Origin: Cristatella mucedo | Lineage: Eukaryota > Bryozoa > Phylactolaemata > Cristatellidae | DNA: 64,000 nt | Reading direction: 5' to 3' | Assembly: GCA_009760855.2 (NCBI GenBank) | Contig: WPIO01000075.1 | Location: forward strand, 930,501-994,500 | Shown here: positions 11,067-22,779 of the stretch, piece by piece | How the letters are laid out: each line of letters opens with the position of its first letter | Position numbering within the stretch: the stretch's first letter is position 1 | Notes under the pieces: model-generated | The model's input: the letters and a program-made list of their open reading frames with translations, nothing else | Databases searched by the model: none | What the model was told of the DNA's origin: nothing | Made by a program: the position numbers and the translations under genes

Positions 11067-13124
11067 ATCTGCAAAAATTAAAAAAAACTGCAGGTAAAGA
11101 GTCTTGAGAAGAGTGTATCTTTCGCTTGCCAAATCCTTAAGCCTATCGAGCAGGACGTTGAATTAAAGCTAACCGGAAGCTGGGCAGCAGAGACTACTAC
11201 CCAGCCAATACCAATTGCTCCTCATCGTCTACTCTCAGGCCATACTGAACGCTTTCGGACACAAATTAAATCCTAATCTTGTGTTCATGGTATTTCTTTA
11301 TGTCTCCTACTTTGAATATCAGTATTAGAAGCGAAACAACTTTTCGCGACTCTTTATCAGCAATTTCTGTCAACTATAGCTTTCTTATGTGTCGCTGCTA
11401 TTAGGAAGTAGGCAATTTGTGCTCGCGTCAAGAGCGGAGCTCATCACCGGGTAGGGAGCAGATGAGCTGTATGCAATCTCGTCGGTATCGAGTGGCTTTT
11501 TCCCAGCTAATGTTATACATTTATGCGTACATGCACTCTTGTCTGTAATGACTTTAAGCAGTGAACGGGACTCTACTAAGAATAAGTGGAACTGCGTGTT
11601 TATCTATCTATAATCAGCGGATCTGTACATAAATAAACGTGTCTCTTACCAGTGGCTCTGCTAGCGATCGATTTCGTCTTGGATTTTGTATTTTCAACTT
11701 TGTCGACGGGAGGATTCTTCACTGGCGTGGCTGAGAGAACCTGATCTGAAAAATTGAACTGCCAGATATTGTACAAGGTGATGCTGTCGGGGTTCTTTGG
11801 TGGACAGCCATTATGACAGCGCTAACGCAATGCGACTGAGGCTTTCAATTAGGCAGCGTTTTGTCAGCGGTGTTTTGGTGCAAAGTCGCTACGCGGCTTG
11901 CCGGCCATCCACAGGGTAGCATCCGTATTCTTCTCTTGTTTGGGTACGGGTTGGGGGTGTAAGTTTAATGTGGACGCAAACAGCGTACGATCTCATAGCC
12001 CAGTTCTAGCCGAATGCAAATATGGGTATTTTCCGTTACGTTCAGAGAGCTCCACATCCCACAAGATGGAGGGCCAGCATCCGGCACATGAAGCGACCAC
12101 CTCGAGTCCGTTGACACTAGGGCTGAAGCTGCTAATTGAGTGGGAAAAAGCACTCGCAAAAAAGCACTCGCATCCTATGAGCCAAAGTAAGCACCACCAA
12201 TCTGTCGCACGCACGTCAACATTCTCACGGAGACGTTCCCCGCCAAGTTTGCTGGCTACGGTCGTTTGGAGCGAGCGATCCAAAGGACTTGATCAGTGCT
12301 TCAACATCGCTCGATAAGTCCTTGGCACGTGACTTCAAGAAGTCAGCCGCTACTGCCCGCTCGCCAGCCTAAACACGACCGGCTGAGCTTCTTGTCGACC
12401 GTGTGCGTTTGGATAGACAATTAAAGTATCACCCCACTCATCAGAAGCCCGCCTCAGCAGTAGCTAACCTACTCCAATATACACACAACGGCGTGCCACA
12501 TGGCTCAAGTCCACAGACTCGAGTGCCAGCTAGATGTCCTCCTCTAAGAAATGCTCTCGACTGGTGAGCAAACGACGGGCGAAAAGTGACTGGAAAGCTG
12601 GACCGGAAACTATCTCCTTCGTAATTGATAATCAATGATAATCGATCATCCTTGCAAAGTCGATGCAAGCTGTCTCCTCTGCAAGTATCGATTTGTACTG
12701 CGGTATAGGACTGTTCGGGTGCGGTTAAAAGGGAGCCACCTCGATCGCTGCTTCGAAATTCCCCGCGGAGGACGATTGAGTTTTTGAGTTTATGCCAAAA
12801 TGTGTACCTCCTCCCCACCCCCAGCTGGGCGTAACTTCAAGATCTTGCCTCCGGTAGCGGACTTCTTAATACCGTTTACATCGTTGTCGTCATCTTCCAG
12901 GTCGACGTCGTCCTCCCCGTAATCATCATCGTCGTCTTCATCGCCTTCGTCGTCGTCCTCTTCTTCTTCGTCGTTGTCTGCATTGTCGTCATCGTACTCT
13001 GATCCACCAGCATCTCCGATAGCACCTGATCGAACGGTACCACTTCGAGACTCGGCGGCGTTTTCGTTCATATTGGTCCCTTTATTCCCCGCATCGGCCG
13101 CTATCGTCACTCCTGCAGAAACGT
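8475..13124 (-). CDS. Acidic/basic nuclear-type protein, 3 proposed exons, 5' end not found
   Basis: Proposed exons in transcript order are 13124 (or 13112) to 12819, 11745-11650 and 8974-8475. All junctions are phase 1 and frames stay open. The middle exon has a clean acceptor (TTTTTCAG) and donor (GTAAGA). The 12819 donor (GTGGGG) is weak, and another exon may intervene. The first part is dominated by Asp/Glu runs (about 12880-13000). The middle exon is Lys-rich (ATPVKNPPVDKVENTKSKTK). The last has KKSK repeats, an Ala-rich linker and a compact cysteine cluster (CRACC to CLCPC), then KRKRKED and a TGA stop. An acidic tract followed by a lysine-rich tail resembles nucleoplasmin or nucleolin-like histone chaperones, but no core domain is visible, so this is a compositional inference. 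It is probably nuclear. The second intron contains SINE S2b. Confidence 0.5.
9055..9195. repeat. GA-rich degenerate tandem repeat
   Basis: Repeats of GGCGAGAGAT-like decamers. They generate Ser/Leu/Arg repeats in translated frames just upstream of the acceptor at 8975. This is probably intron sequence, not coding. Confidence 0.6.
9380..9820. other. Intron sequence, nothing recognised
   Basis: Part of the presumed intron between the middle and last exons of the acidic/basic gene. No repeat or domain seen. Confidence 0.4.
9825..9945 (-). mobile_element. SINE S2b (diverged)
   Basis: On the minus strand a B box (GGGCTCGAGCC) is followed by GAAGAGCCTGAATAGAGATTAGGTTCTGTTAGGGCG and a TATACAAATGAATT end, as in other S2 copies. 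The A-box side is degraded. Confidence 0.6.
9946..11640. other. Intron sequence with two TA microsatellites
   Basis: (TA)n tracts lie at about 10463-10488 and 11027-11062. Otherwise no gene, repeat family or conserved motif was recognised. Confidence 0.5.
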
Positions 13125-13864
13125 CTGCAACGGATTAAGGTAAGAATCAATCTCTTCCTGTGAGGCCCTGAAAAAGCCGCGCATATGGGCGCCAAGCGCT
13201 GGTCGGCCGCCTGGAAAAGTCCGGGTAGGCGTGAACGTTTCGTACTACCGGAGATTTTCGCGAACTATCTGGTGGCACACCTGAAGCGGCGGCTTGGTTG
13301 AACTTGGTGGAACAGGATCACTCGCGGCCAGTCGGAGGATCGGCTGCTGACGAGCGGCCTAACTTGCAACGCGTCAGAGCCTTCCGAGGGTCTAAATCGA
13401 TTTATTCCTCCCTAAATAGAACTCGGACCGTTGCGGCCGGTCCCTCTTGAGATCGTGTACCTAAGCATTACAGCTGCTCTGTAGACTGACGGAGGGCGAG
13501 AAAACTGGATGAAAACCACCTTGAACGCCCATCAGGAATGACGCCATTATGAAGTCATCAACGACCTCCCAGCTGTAAATGCCATACGGAAAGGCACCGA
13601 GTGGCAAAATGTTGACACTACAGTTCTCTTTGAGGTGTGCATTGTCAGCCGTAGGTTAAGACGGCTGTTTTACTTTTTTTCTCTATGGAGCAGCACGGCT
13701 CATAGATGAAGTGGCTGTGATTAGATTCCATTCAATCGGGTTAGCGGACATTTCTATAGCCTCGAATAGACCGGCCACCTTGTTGCTGAATTCAAACCAG
13801 CTTTCCAACTGAAGATATTTGAATAGGTTGGCAGTGGTATCTATATTTCATCATTTAAATAAAA

Positions 13865-14025
13865 ATATAAAAATAGAATTCATTTGTATATCGCCTCAAG
13901 AGAACTTAATCTCTATTCAGGCGCTTCACATATGCATCGGGGCTCGAGCCCACTACCTTAGCCAGGCCTTGGTCAGGGCGAGCATCTTAACCGCTGGACC
14001 AACACTTTCATCCATATAGCTCCAT
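13865..14025 (-). mobile_element. SINE S2c, best-preserved S2 copy
   Basis: On the minus strand, an A-box region (GGTCCAGCGGTTAAGATGC), a B box (GGGCTCGAGCCCC, about 13939-13951), then GAAGCGCCTGAATAGAGATT and AAGTTCTCTTGAGGCGATAT, ending in ACAAATGAATT and an A/T-rich tail. The second half matches the 3' hairpin of LINE family A. Confidence 0.8.
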
Positions 14026-14029
14026 TCTT

Positions 14030-15000
14030 CGAGCCTAGATGTCAGAAACTGATCACTAGACTTGGTAAAATCATGGTCGCCGATGAGATCGCTGATGATG
14101 TATTTCAGGTTGGTGAACTGTAAGCTTCTCACCTTCTCACCTCAATCTGTGAAATTACGATCCAAATCTGTAATTAAATTCTCTCTTTTTGACTAGCCAT
14201 TCTCACTTTAAGATGGCAGATTCCTCTCCAAAAAGATGAGGACGGGAGAGTCCAGGGCAGATTGCTACCGCAGCGGCGAGGATTTAATGAATACGTGAAT
14301 ACTTTAAGTGAAGCTCGCTCGACGACCAGTGATTTGACGTTTGAGAATATTCACACTGGACAGAAGTAGCAGTCAATTGAGTGGTCAGTCAGTTACGCTA
14401 AATTCTTCGCATATAGAACTGTATGGCTAGCTGTTTTCCCCGATACCAGCTTGCAAGCATACTAGAATGATATAAATAAAAACAGCATATATCACACGCA
14501 ACCTAATACTGTGCAAGTAACTTTATCTAGTGACCAGAAATTGTTCACCTGATAATTATTTCTCTTGCAGTGTGTGAATTGAATTTGAAATAATGCTCCT
14601 AGGGCTTGCATATATCTGTTGCAGGGACGAAAAAGTATGAACTGTCGACCTCACACGTTTTAACTGAACCTTTCACGGTTTACTTTTTCTTTCTTGTCTC
14701 GCGAAATTGCCCAAGCACTTGGCAAAGTGCGTCAAAGTGCTGGAAACATGCATTCTCTTGATGCCGAGCCTAACAGCAAAATCAAAGAGCTTCAAAATAT
14801 CAGCACCTTCGCCGCCGCAGGAGCAGTGCTTGTGTGGAAAATAACCATTGTGCATGTGTTGTGGGCACAAGAGATTATGAAAACACACCTTTCATCCACA
14901 GGGATAAGCAATAAATTGAAATAGCTGCTTTACTCTAAATGATTTGCTTCTTTTTGAGCAGATCTAAAGTCACCATAAAACGATTTGGTTCTCTTCGGGT
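14030..15000. other. No supported gene
   Basis: Only short frames (for example 14694-14924). No domain or repeat recognised. Confidence 0.5.
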
Positions 15001-15011
15001 TCTCTACATCG

Positions 15012-15200
15012 GTGGTTCTCAACCTGTGGGTCGCGACCCCATCAGGGGTCGAACTACTACTCTTTCACAGGGGTCGCCCAAGACCATATTATTGGCCGAG
15101 TTACGTTAACTGGGCTGGTTAATTTTATGATTATGGGTCGCCACGACGAGAGGAACTATATTAAAGCGTTGCGGCACTAGAAAAGTTGAGAACGACCGAG
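15012..15200 (+). mobile_element. hAT-type MITE resembling SPIN elements
   Basis: The left end reads CGGTGGTTCTCAACCTGTGG followed by GTCGCGACCCC. The right end, in reverse complement, reads CGGTCGTTCTCAACTTTT, giving terminal inverted repeats of about 14 bases. Internal phrases (GGGGTCGCCCAAGACCAT; TTTTATGATTATGGGTCGCC; GCGGCACTAG) match my memory of the SPIN-like non-autonomous hAT group. No transposase, and no clear 8-bp target duplication. It abuts the tail of a LINE. Confidence 0.75.
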
Positions 15201-15901
15201 TAATAATAATAATGCACTTGATAAAGCGCCCTCGGAGAACTAGATCTCTCTCTAGGCGCTTTACATTTGCTGCAAAGAAAAGTGCAATTGAATGGTAAGT
15301 AATATCATGCTTGATAAACAAACAACGTGAATAACATGGTTATGGGTGACATGCACGGGGTCAGCATGCAAATGTGGTTAGTGACAGCATGCACAGTGCC
15401 AGCACGCTTAAGCACACGAAGGACGAATCACAGGGACCTACTAAATTCTGTCCTAAATAGGTGTGTTTTAACTTCTTTTTAAATGTGGCCAAGTCAGGGT
15501 ATGTTCTGACGCAAGTTGGGAGGGAGTTCCAGGCTTTGGGAGCATACGAACTAAATGTAAAAGTCTCCAAAGGATTTGAGGCTTATAGGAGGTACTGGTG
15601 GACTGTTGGATTCCGAAAAGCGGGTGGTACGATGCTTGGCCTGATGGGGGAGTAGATCTGAGAGATCGGCTGGAGCCAAAGAATGAAGTGACCTAAAAGT
15701 GAGCGATAAAACCTTGAATTCAATCCGTTGCTTGACTGGTAGCCAGTGCAAGTCGGCGAGAAGTGGTGTGATGTGGCAACTGCGACGCTCAAGACAGACA
15801 AGCCTAGCTGCCGAGTTTTACACCAGCTGTAATCGACTGATTGCACATGCCGGTAGACCTGCAAGCAGTGAGTTGCAGAAGTCGAGACGGGATGTCACGA
15901 G
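15196..15901 (-). mobile_element. LINE family A copy (A2), 3' fragment
   Basis: The ATT-repeat tail and hairpin (GATAAAGCGCCCTCGGAGAA on the plus strand) lie at about 15200-15280, followed upstream by the C-terminal domain (HWLPVKQRIEFKVLSLTF, AWNSLPTCVRTYPDL) in broken frames. It ends near 15901, where homology to the intact copy stops. Confidence 0.82.
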
Positions 15902-15909
15902 TACCACTA

Positions 15910-17483
15910 TATACAATATATACATGTCTCTTTATTTAACGTTCGGATGGTGACTAGCGACTGGCGGATGGGATAGTTGCATGCACGGCACACCTAGGAA
16001 TACACGTACAAATAGCCCGCAGGTTTAGTTTCATTAGATCTAAGCAGATACGGATGAATGATTGCGGACTGATCTGCGGTGATAACTCTGCATGCGAGAA
16101 AAAACCTTCACTGGCGCGAGCTCTTGTAGCCACTGCAATACGGTCATAAAAGCCATCGTTGCCTGCGTATAGTTAGCAGCTGCGTTGCTTTAGCGAACCC
16201 TAATGGCGCGACTAGAGAATGATTTCACCAGCTTTTCTTGTCTAATTTTTTGTCGGCTTTGACTGGTAGCAAGTAGGCAGAAATACTTTCCCTATACAGC
16301 TCTGCACCGACAATTATTGAGCCACTGCTAAAGAGATAGAATCATAGTCGTGCATGCTGAGCGAGCTAGCCATTGAGTCCGAGAGAGTCAGCTCTCAGTC
16401 ACCTCTTTCTTCTTTCGACGTCATGCTGCTCCCAGTGGCAATGCCAGTTTTGTCACTGCTGACCTACGGAAAAGTCACGAGAAGAAAGAATCAGTCGAAA
16501 CGCTCAACTCAGACTTCGTTACCACGCACGAATAAATAACAGTAAGTAATAAACACGCTATCGTTCTGAAAAGGATTGATCAGTGAATTTTCTTTTTCAT
16601 TTCCGGCATTCCAGAGCCGAAGCCACTCACTCCTCCAGCGCCAAGGTACCCTACCAATTGTTGATCGTCTCTCATTTTCAGGTGCCATAAGTGGCCGGCA
16701 TTTGCAGCCCGCCACCGCTTACTCCTACGTTTAGGTGATGTCTTCGTAATATTTACACTCTCCGATCTCTCGGTACAATTAACAAATTATTTCTCTGGAC
16801 TATATTCGTGCTCCGCCTTGGCTGGCCTGTGAAGGCCGTAGCCAAGAAATGTCTCGGATGCTAACTTGTAAGGAAGGTGTTGACCTTGACTTTGTCCGAG
16901 TCAACCAATCATTGTGAGCCCGTCAGACAGCTTCCACAAATTCGAGGGGAGTTGCTATCAGGCATTTTGTCTTTTCGGCACGCCTCCGTCGTCCTAATAG
17001 CCAGGCCGAGGATAAGGACTGCGCCGACTTGCTACCGAACAACCATTGTGCTGACCATACCCAATTTATTTTATCTTTTCTTTGGGAAACGAAAGGAATA
17101 GGATTAAAAACGCAAACTGCCGTCCTAGCACGCCACGCTAATATAGATTTCATTGCACGCAGTATATAGAATCGCCTTTAAATATAGGTCGCCTTTTAAT
17201 AATGATAACTAGGCCATTGACATCAAACGTTCATTCTTAAGGATACAGCAGCAATGCAGGTACATGCATTCGTTATGTACTGAATATACTCCTGCAGTTC
17301 GCTGCTTGCTGATCGAGGAAATCTCGGCAGCGATGCTTGTCTATCGTGAGCGTCATCACCACCACACATCACCACTCCTCAAGCAGCCTATCAACTCCAA
17401 GGTTCTGACGTTCTATTTTAAGATCCGTTTTCTTGGCAATGCCTCCCTATCTGAAATACATCTTTGTCTGGATTTCAGTCGAA

Positions 17484-17485
<2 letters not shown>
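15910..17485. other. No supported gene
   Basis: Short frames only, none with a recognisable domain or convincing splice sites. Confidence 0.5.
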
Positions 17486-17779
<294 letters not shown>

Positions 17780-18554
17780 CCCTTTACTCTGATCATTTCG
17801 CTATGCCTTTAACAGACGACAAATTACTCGAAGGCTGTGTTTTCAGTTCTAATGCCTTCATTACCTGGAGCTCTGTTTCATTACGTATTATTATTACCAT
17901 TGTGATTACTGTGCCCGGTTGAGCATCACCAGCCATTTGATAGATATTCAGAAGGAGGAATGAAGTTTCCCTTCAAATAGTCGATAACCACCTGCTGGCA
18001 GACCGCACGTATACTGAGCGTAAGAGACGCCGCGAGAGTATCCGAGATTGCACGGAACAGCCCAAAGCAGCGACGGGGTGGCGATGGCAGCGCCCTCCGC
18101 GGTGCGCCCTCTACGTGCGCGTTTGGCGAAATTCTCCTCCAATATCAGAGTAAACCAGCCGCTGGCGTCTTGGGCTTCTTGAGAACCGCTGGCCAAACGC
18201 ACGATAGTCAGCCTGGCTGGACTTGGCATTCCAGGGGTAGACGACTTCTAGCTCTCTTGTGCCTAGACCTGAGCAAACCTCCAGCTAGGTAGCTAGTGAC
18301 ATGCGGAGCAGGCCAATTCGGCTACGCCGCGACAACGATTCCACTCGCTCAAAGTCGCTCAGCCAGAAGCTGAACGACTGGGAGAGCCAGGCGCAGCACT
18401 TCGCGCTCAGAACTCTCTCAAGCACCACCGCTCCTTCCCGACACTTTGATTAAGACGTGCGGGACAGGCGGCGGAAAGAACTACATGGGGAAGTTCTCAG
18501 GCTTCATTCTCCACCATCTCTTCCCACAAACTGAAATTCGCCGCCTACGCGGCG

Positions 18555-18720
18555 ATTTTTATTTTGTATTATATTATAATATTATGATATATTATAATAG
18601 TATTATATTATATTAATATTATACATTAATATTATAATATTAATATATAATATTAATATATTATATTAATATTATATGTTAATATTATAATTATATTATA
18701 ATATTATTATATTATAATAG
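18555..18720. repeat. AT-only, palindrome-rich block
   Basis: About 165 bases almost wholly A/T, built of TATTA/TAATA words that are self-complementary at many scales. It sits between the CT tract and the GA tract. Confidence 0.9.
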
Positions 18721-18832
18721 CTGGCTACGGTCACATGACCGAGAATTCTCCGGAGATAGGCTAGCTGGGGGGCGGCAGATCGTCAGATGCGTCGCCCGCT
18801 CGAAGGAATTGCGACTTCGCAGTTCTGTTCGC

Positions 18833-19064
<232 letters not shown>

Positions 19065-19310
19065 CACGCTTAGCGTCCGAGACCAGAGGCCTGGGGCATT
19101 GGGTCGCCGCCTGGCGGCGGAGCCTCTCAACTGGCCGTCAACAGCCCTACGATACCAGCGACGCTTACTCGCGCGGCCCATCGGCCGGCGGCGACAAATC
19201 CGACGTGCAGCGTGCCGGAATGATAAGCTCGAGCTCGAGAGCGAACCGTGAGGACATGACATTGAAAAGTTACTATTACTTTATCTACTTTCATTATTCT
19301 ATCATTCTAT

Positions 19311-22161
19311 TTATTTATTTTTGACCAGTTTACGTTTTTCGTGTTCGCTTTTCGGCGTCGACCGCCATAGCTCCACTGTATGGAGTACTAGAGCCCCGCC
19401 TCTCGCTCCGACGGCGACGCTTCCCTGCAGTAAGCGTCGCCGCCAGTCGCCGCCTCGGACGACGGGCGAACATCGTGCACAGCGCCCGCCAGATTCCGAC
19501 CAGATTCCAACCAGACACATTCCACATTCCACACATTCCATACACATTCCATACACATTCCACAGCGCCAGATTCCAACCAGATTCCGACGTTGCCGCGA
19601 GCGCCGGCGGCGGCGGCGACGTCGCCCGCCCGTCCATCCGCCCGCGAGCGAGCGCCGCCTGCCGGCTGTCGACGTGGCGCCCGCCGCCGCCTGCTTACTT
19701 CGCTCCGCGAACCGTCGGCCGTTGAGTGAGCGTTGGACATGTTGAAATTCGGAAACGTCTGCCGTCTAAGCGACGACGCGCCTCGCGCGAAGGAAGTCGC
19801 TGCCGCCGCAGCCGAGGCGCTGGCTCTCCGCGGCTGCCTGCGACCGAGCGCCGCTTCCGCCGCCGCCGCGGCGCCGTTCGACGGTCGCCGCGCCCCGCCG
19901 GCGCCGCCGCTGCCGCCGATTTCGCCGCCGCCGTTGCACAGCAGGTTGAACTTGTCGACGCTCTTCTTGAGCGCTTCCTTCTCTCCCGCGATCTGCGAAA
20001 CCGAGATAGTCGCTGACGCTCCGCAGACGGTCGCGCAGTCGCGGCCGGCACGCGCATGGATACCCGCATCCCGCGCGCACCGTAGCCGCATCGCGAACCG
20101 GAGCTGCAGCCGCCGCCGCGCCAGGCGCGTAGCGCTCGCTATCCGGCGCCGCGCGACGTCACCTTGGTGGCGATCTTCTCTTTGCGCATCGCTATCGCAC
20201 CCTCCACTTTTCGCATCTCGTCGGCGCACTTCGTCTCCAGGCTCTCGAGTCGGTAGCGCTGCACGTCCGCCAGCAGCCGAGTGCCGCCGTCCAGCAGGTC
20301 CCGGATGTTCTGCGTCTCCTGCGGCCACCTCTTCACCAGCTCGCCCTGCTAACGGCGGCGGCGGCGGGTCGGCGCGCTGGCCGCAGAGCGCGGCGGCGTC
20401 GCTCGCTAGCGCACGCGCGGGAGGCCCGCGCAGAGGTCACGAGGGCGGGCTTGCGACGTTCAAAAGCCCTCGCCGTCGCCTCCACCGCCGCCGCCGCTGC
20501 AGCAGAGGCCTCGGTGGAGGTCATCAGTCGTCCGCGGCGGCGGCGGCGGTCGCGTTTCGGTCCGTTTCAGTCACGTTTCGGTCGTGTTTCCGCGCCGTCG
20601 CGTACCGATCTCAGCGCGTTGAGCTCGTCCAGTCTCTTGCCGATGCACTCGCTGAACTGAGCCGCCTTCCATTTGGCGACGGCGTCGGCGTCGAGCGATA
20701 GGAAACCGCTGTCGGCGTACAGCCGCAATAGCGAGTCGAGGTGGCTGCTAAGCAGGTCGCGAAGAGCGCTCGTCAGCCCTTTGATCTTCTTGCATCGCGA
20801 CTGAAGCGCGCGAGAACGTCCGGTCGGGCAGTTCCTTTGGCAATACGGTTAGCGCGGACGAAGGCAGCGAGCGCCGCTCGCGGGAAGAGCGCGCGGACCG
20901 AGGAGCGCGACCGCCGATGACGGTGTGCGTCGTGCCTCGCTCTGGTTTGGCTCAGCGGTTGAGGTGCTCGCCTCCAGTGAGGTCGAGGTGAACGCATACG
21001 ATGACCGAGGTCGTGGGCTCGAGCCCCGCGGAATGCGCGAAGCGCCTGAATTGCGACTACGTTCCCTAAGGACGCTCTACCAAACGGATTATATATACTT
21101 TTCCATATTTTATATATACTTTTCTATTCTATATTTCTGCAGGACTCAAGGCTGCGACATGCGTTTTCTCGTGGGTTCACCTGGCCGCACCCACACCTAC
21201 ACCAAGACCCGCGAGCTGGGCGAGCCTCTTTCCTTGCGGCCACGCTCTCAACTCTAGCGTTCGTGCGCGCCTGCGAAAACCCAGTGAGGACTACGCGCGA
21301 GCCGCCGGGCATCGCTCGCTAGATCGAATCGGCGCTCCGAATCGGCGCGAAACTCACCGTCTAGGGCTCACCTTAGACGTGAAGCCGCTTATTTTCGTCT
21401 CGAGCAAGTCGTGTATCGCGCGACAAAACGACTTCCACGTCTCCATTTCCTGGCCGTTGAAGCGGGCCACGTACTGAGAGCCGCGATCCTTGCTGCAGAC
21501 GACGCTTTCCCGCTCGACTCTGCCGAGCGACTCGTGGTGCCGCATCAGCGTGTCGTGCATGGCCGCCTGGTGGCGCTTCCGCTGCCGGAGATGCTGCAAC
21601 GCGGCGCGACGCCGGCCGGAGCGGGATCTTGCTCGAGTGGGCCGCCGCCGATGGCGGCGGCGGAGCAGAGAATGAGGCACAGCCCGACTTACCGCGCGCA
21701 GCAGCTCCTTGTAGTTCTCGTTAGCAGAAGGCGGACCGGAAATGCTCAGCTTGGCCGCTTCGATCCGCTCGAGAAGCTTGCCACGCTCCTGGTCCTGCTT
21801 GTTTTTCAGGGCGCCGTACTCGCCCGTTATGATGTCCTTGTGGCGGTCCACTTGCGCGGCGCACTCTCGGCTGTACTGCACGGGAGAAAATTTGCCAGCG
21901 GAGCTCGCGAGACGCCGGAGGTGAGAAGGGCAGCACGCAACTCGCGCTCGCTCTGGCGGCATTGAAATTTTATGGATGCATTTCAGCGGTCAGCGTCTGC
22001 TGCTGGAGAATCCGACTAAGGCGGCAGACGCTTATGCCGCGGCGCGAGGCCTCGCGGTCCGGGCGCCCGTACGCTCGCACCTCCGCCAGAATATCCTTTG
22101 CGTAGATTATGCAATCGCTGCCAATCAGGGAGCGCACGTCGGTGGTACCGTGGACTTCCAT
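19311..22161 (-). CDS. Coiled-coil protein, 7 proposed exons, 423 residues, unknown function
   Basis: Proposed exons in transcript order are 22161-22081, 21875-21693, 21593-21372, 20800-20606, 20345-20163, 19992-19699 and 19424-19311. Every junction is phase 0 and GT-AG, with donors such as GTAAGT, GTGAGC and GTAAGC. The total is 424 codons. An in-frame TGA directly precedes the ATG at 22161, which supports that start. The protein is rich in K, R, E and L, with long helical stretches (for example DQERGKLLERIEAAKL and RYRLESLETKCADEMRKVEG), as in a cytoskeletal or ciliary coiled-coil protein. It ends in an Ala/Gly/Arg-rich low-complexity segment. I do not recognise the family. A CCDC180-type protein crossed my mind but I cannot confirm it. 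The last exon is the least certain. The GC-rich exons create long shadow frames on the plus strand. Intron 3 carries a SINE (20946-21100). Confidence 0.7.
19495..19590. repeat. ACATTCCA tandem repeat in intron
   Basis: Repeats of ACATTCCA/ATACACATTCC flanked by two copies of AGATTCCAACCAGATTCCGA-like sequence. It lies in the last intron of the coiled-coil gene. Confidence 0.75.
20946..21100 (+). mobile_element. SINE S2d in coiled-coil gene intron
   Basis: A box TGGCTCAGCGG at 20948-20958, B box GGCTCGAGCCC at 21016-21026, then GAAGCGCCTGAATTGCGACT and a TATATA end. It is inserted in the 571-bp intron, antisense to the host gene. Confidence 0.75.
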
Positions 22162-22617
22162 TCATTATCCGATGACGTAGGACAATAATTTCAGCCGGCC
22201 ATCTGGGCATCTGTCTTCTTCTTCCGGTGCCGCCGCCGCCGCCGAGCGAGAGATTTTCTGACTCGCTGAGTTTCTAGCTTGCAGCGCATTATGATTCGCA
22301 TGCAATTGGCACCGGTTTAATTTTTACGGAAACAACGTTAGTTGACGTGACGCCTGTCTTGGAAGCTCCGAGCTTCACTTGCCGCAAATCTGACGAGTCG
22401 GCGTTTCCTGTGCCGAGTCCGACCGCACGCCTGCCCGCTTTCTATTTGAACCGAGTAGAGCCCAGAGTGTAGCCGTCACTCGATCGAGAGCTTCGTCTCG
22501 CTGCTGCGCCGTGAGGAGAAGCATCCGGTTGAAAGCTCTGCCTGACCAGCCAACTATTGTTTCTAGATCTGTCTCTCGCTCTGTTTTTATTGGTGCATTT
22601 ATGCGCGTTCGCTTTTT
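22162..22617. other. Sequence upstream of the coiled-coil gene
   Basis: GC-rich to about 22260 (GCCGCCGCCGCC), consistent with a promoter or 5' UTR for the minus-strand gene. No core promoter motif was identified. Confidence 0.3.
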
Positions 22618-22775
22618 TTTTGCTCATGCGAGCTCGCGCTAGCGCTTGCGCGTGTGCACGCGTGCGCACGTGCGTGTGCGTGCGCGCTAGTGCGTGCGTT
22701 CGCGTGCTTGTGCGTGCGTGGGTGGGCACGCGCATGCGTGCGTTCTCCTTGCGCGCGTGCGTGAGTGTGTGTGGA
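22618..22775. repeat. Alternating purine-pyrimidine GCGTGTGC tract
   Basis: About 150 bases of GTGC/GCGTGC words, a composition prone to Z-DNA. It lies roughly 0.5 kb upstream of the minus-strand coiled-coil gene start. Confidence 0.8.
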
Positions 22776-22779
22776 CGGA

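Noticed and set aside
19733-20701. 322-codon plus-strand frame, and the 332-codon minus frame at 19330-20328
   Set aside because: Both are shadows of GC-rich minus-strand exons. The spliced phase-0 model explains the region better, with canonical splice sites.
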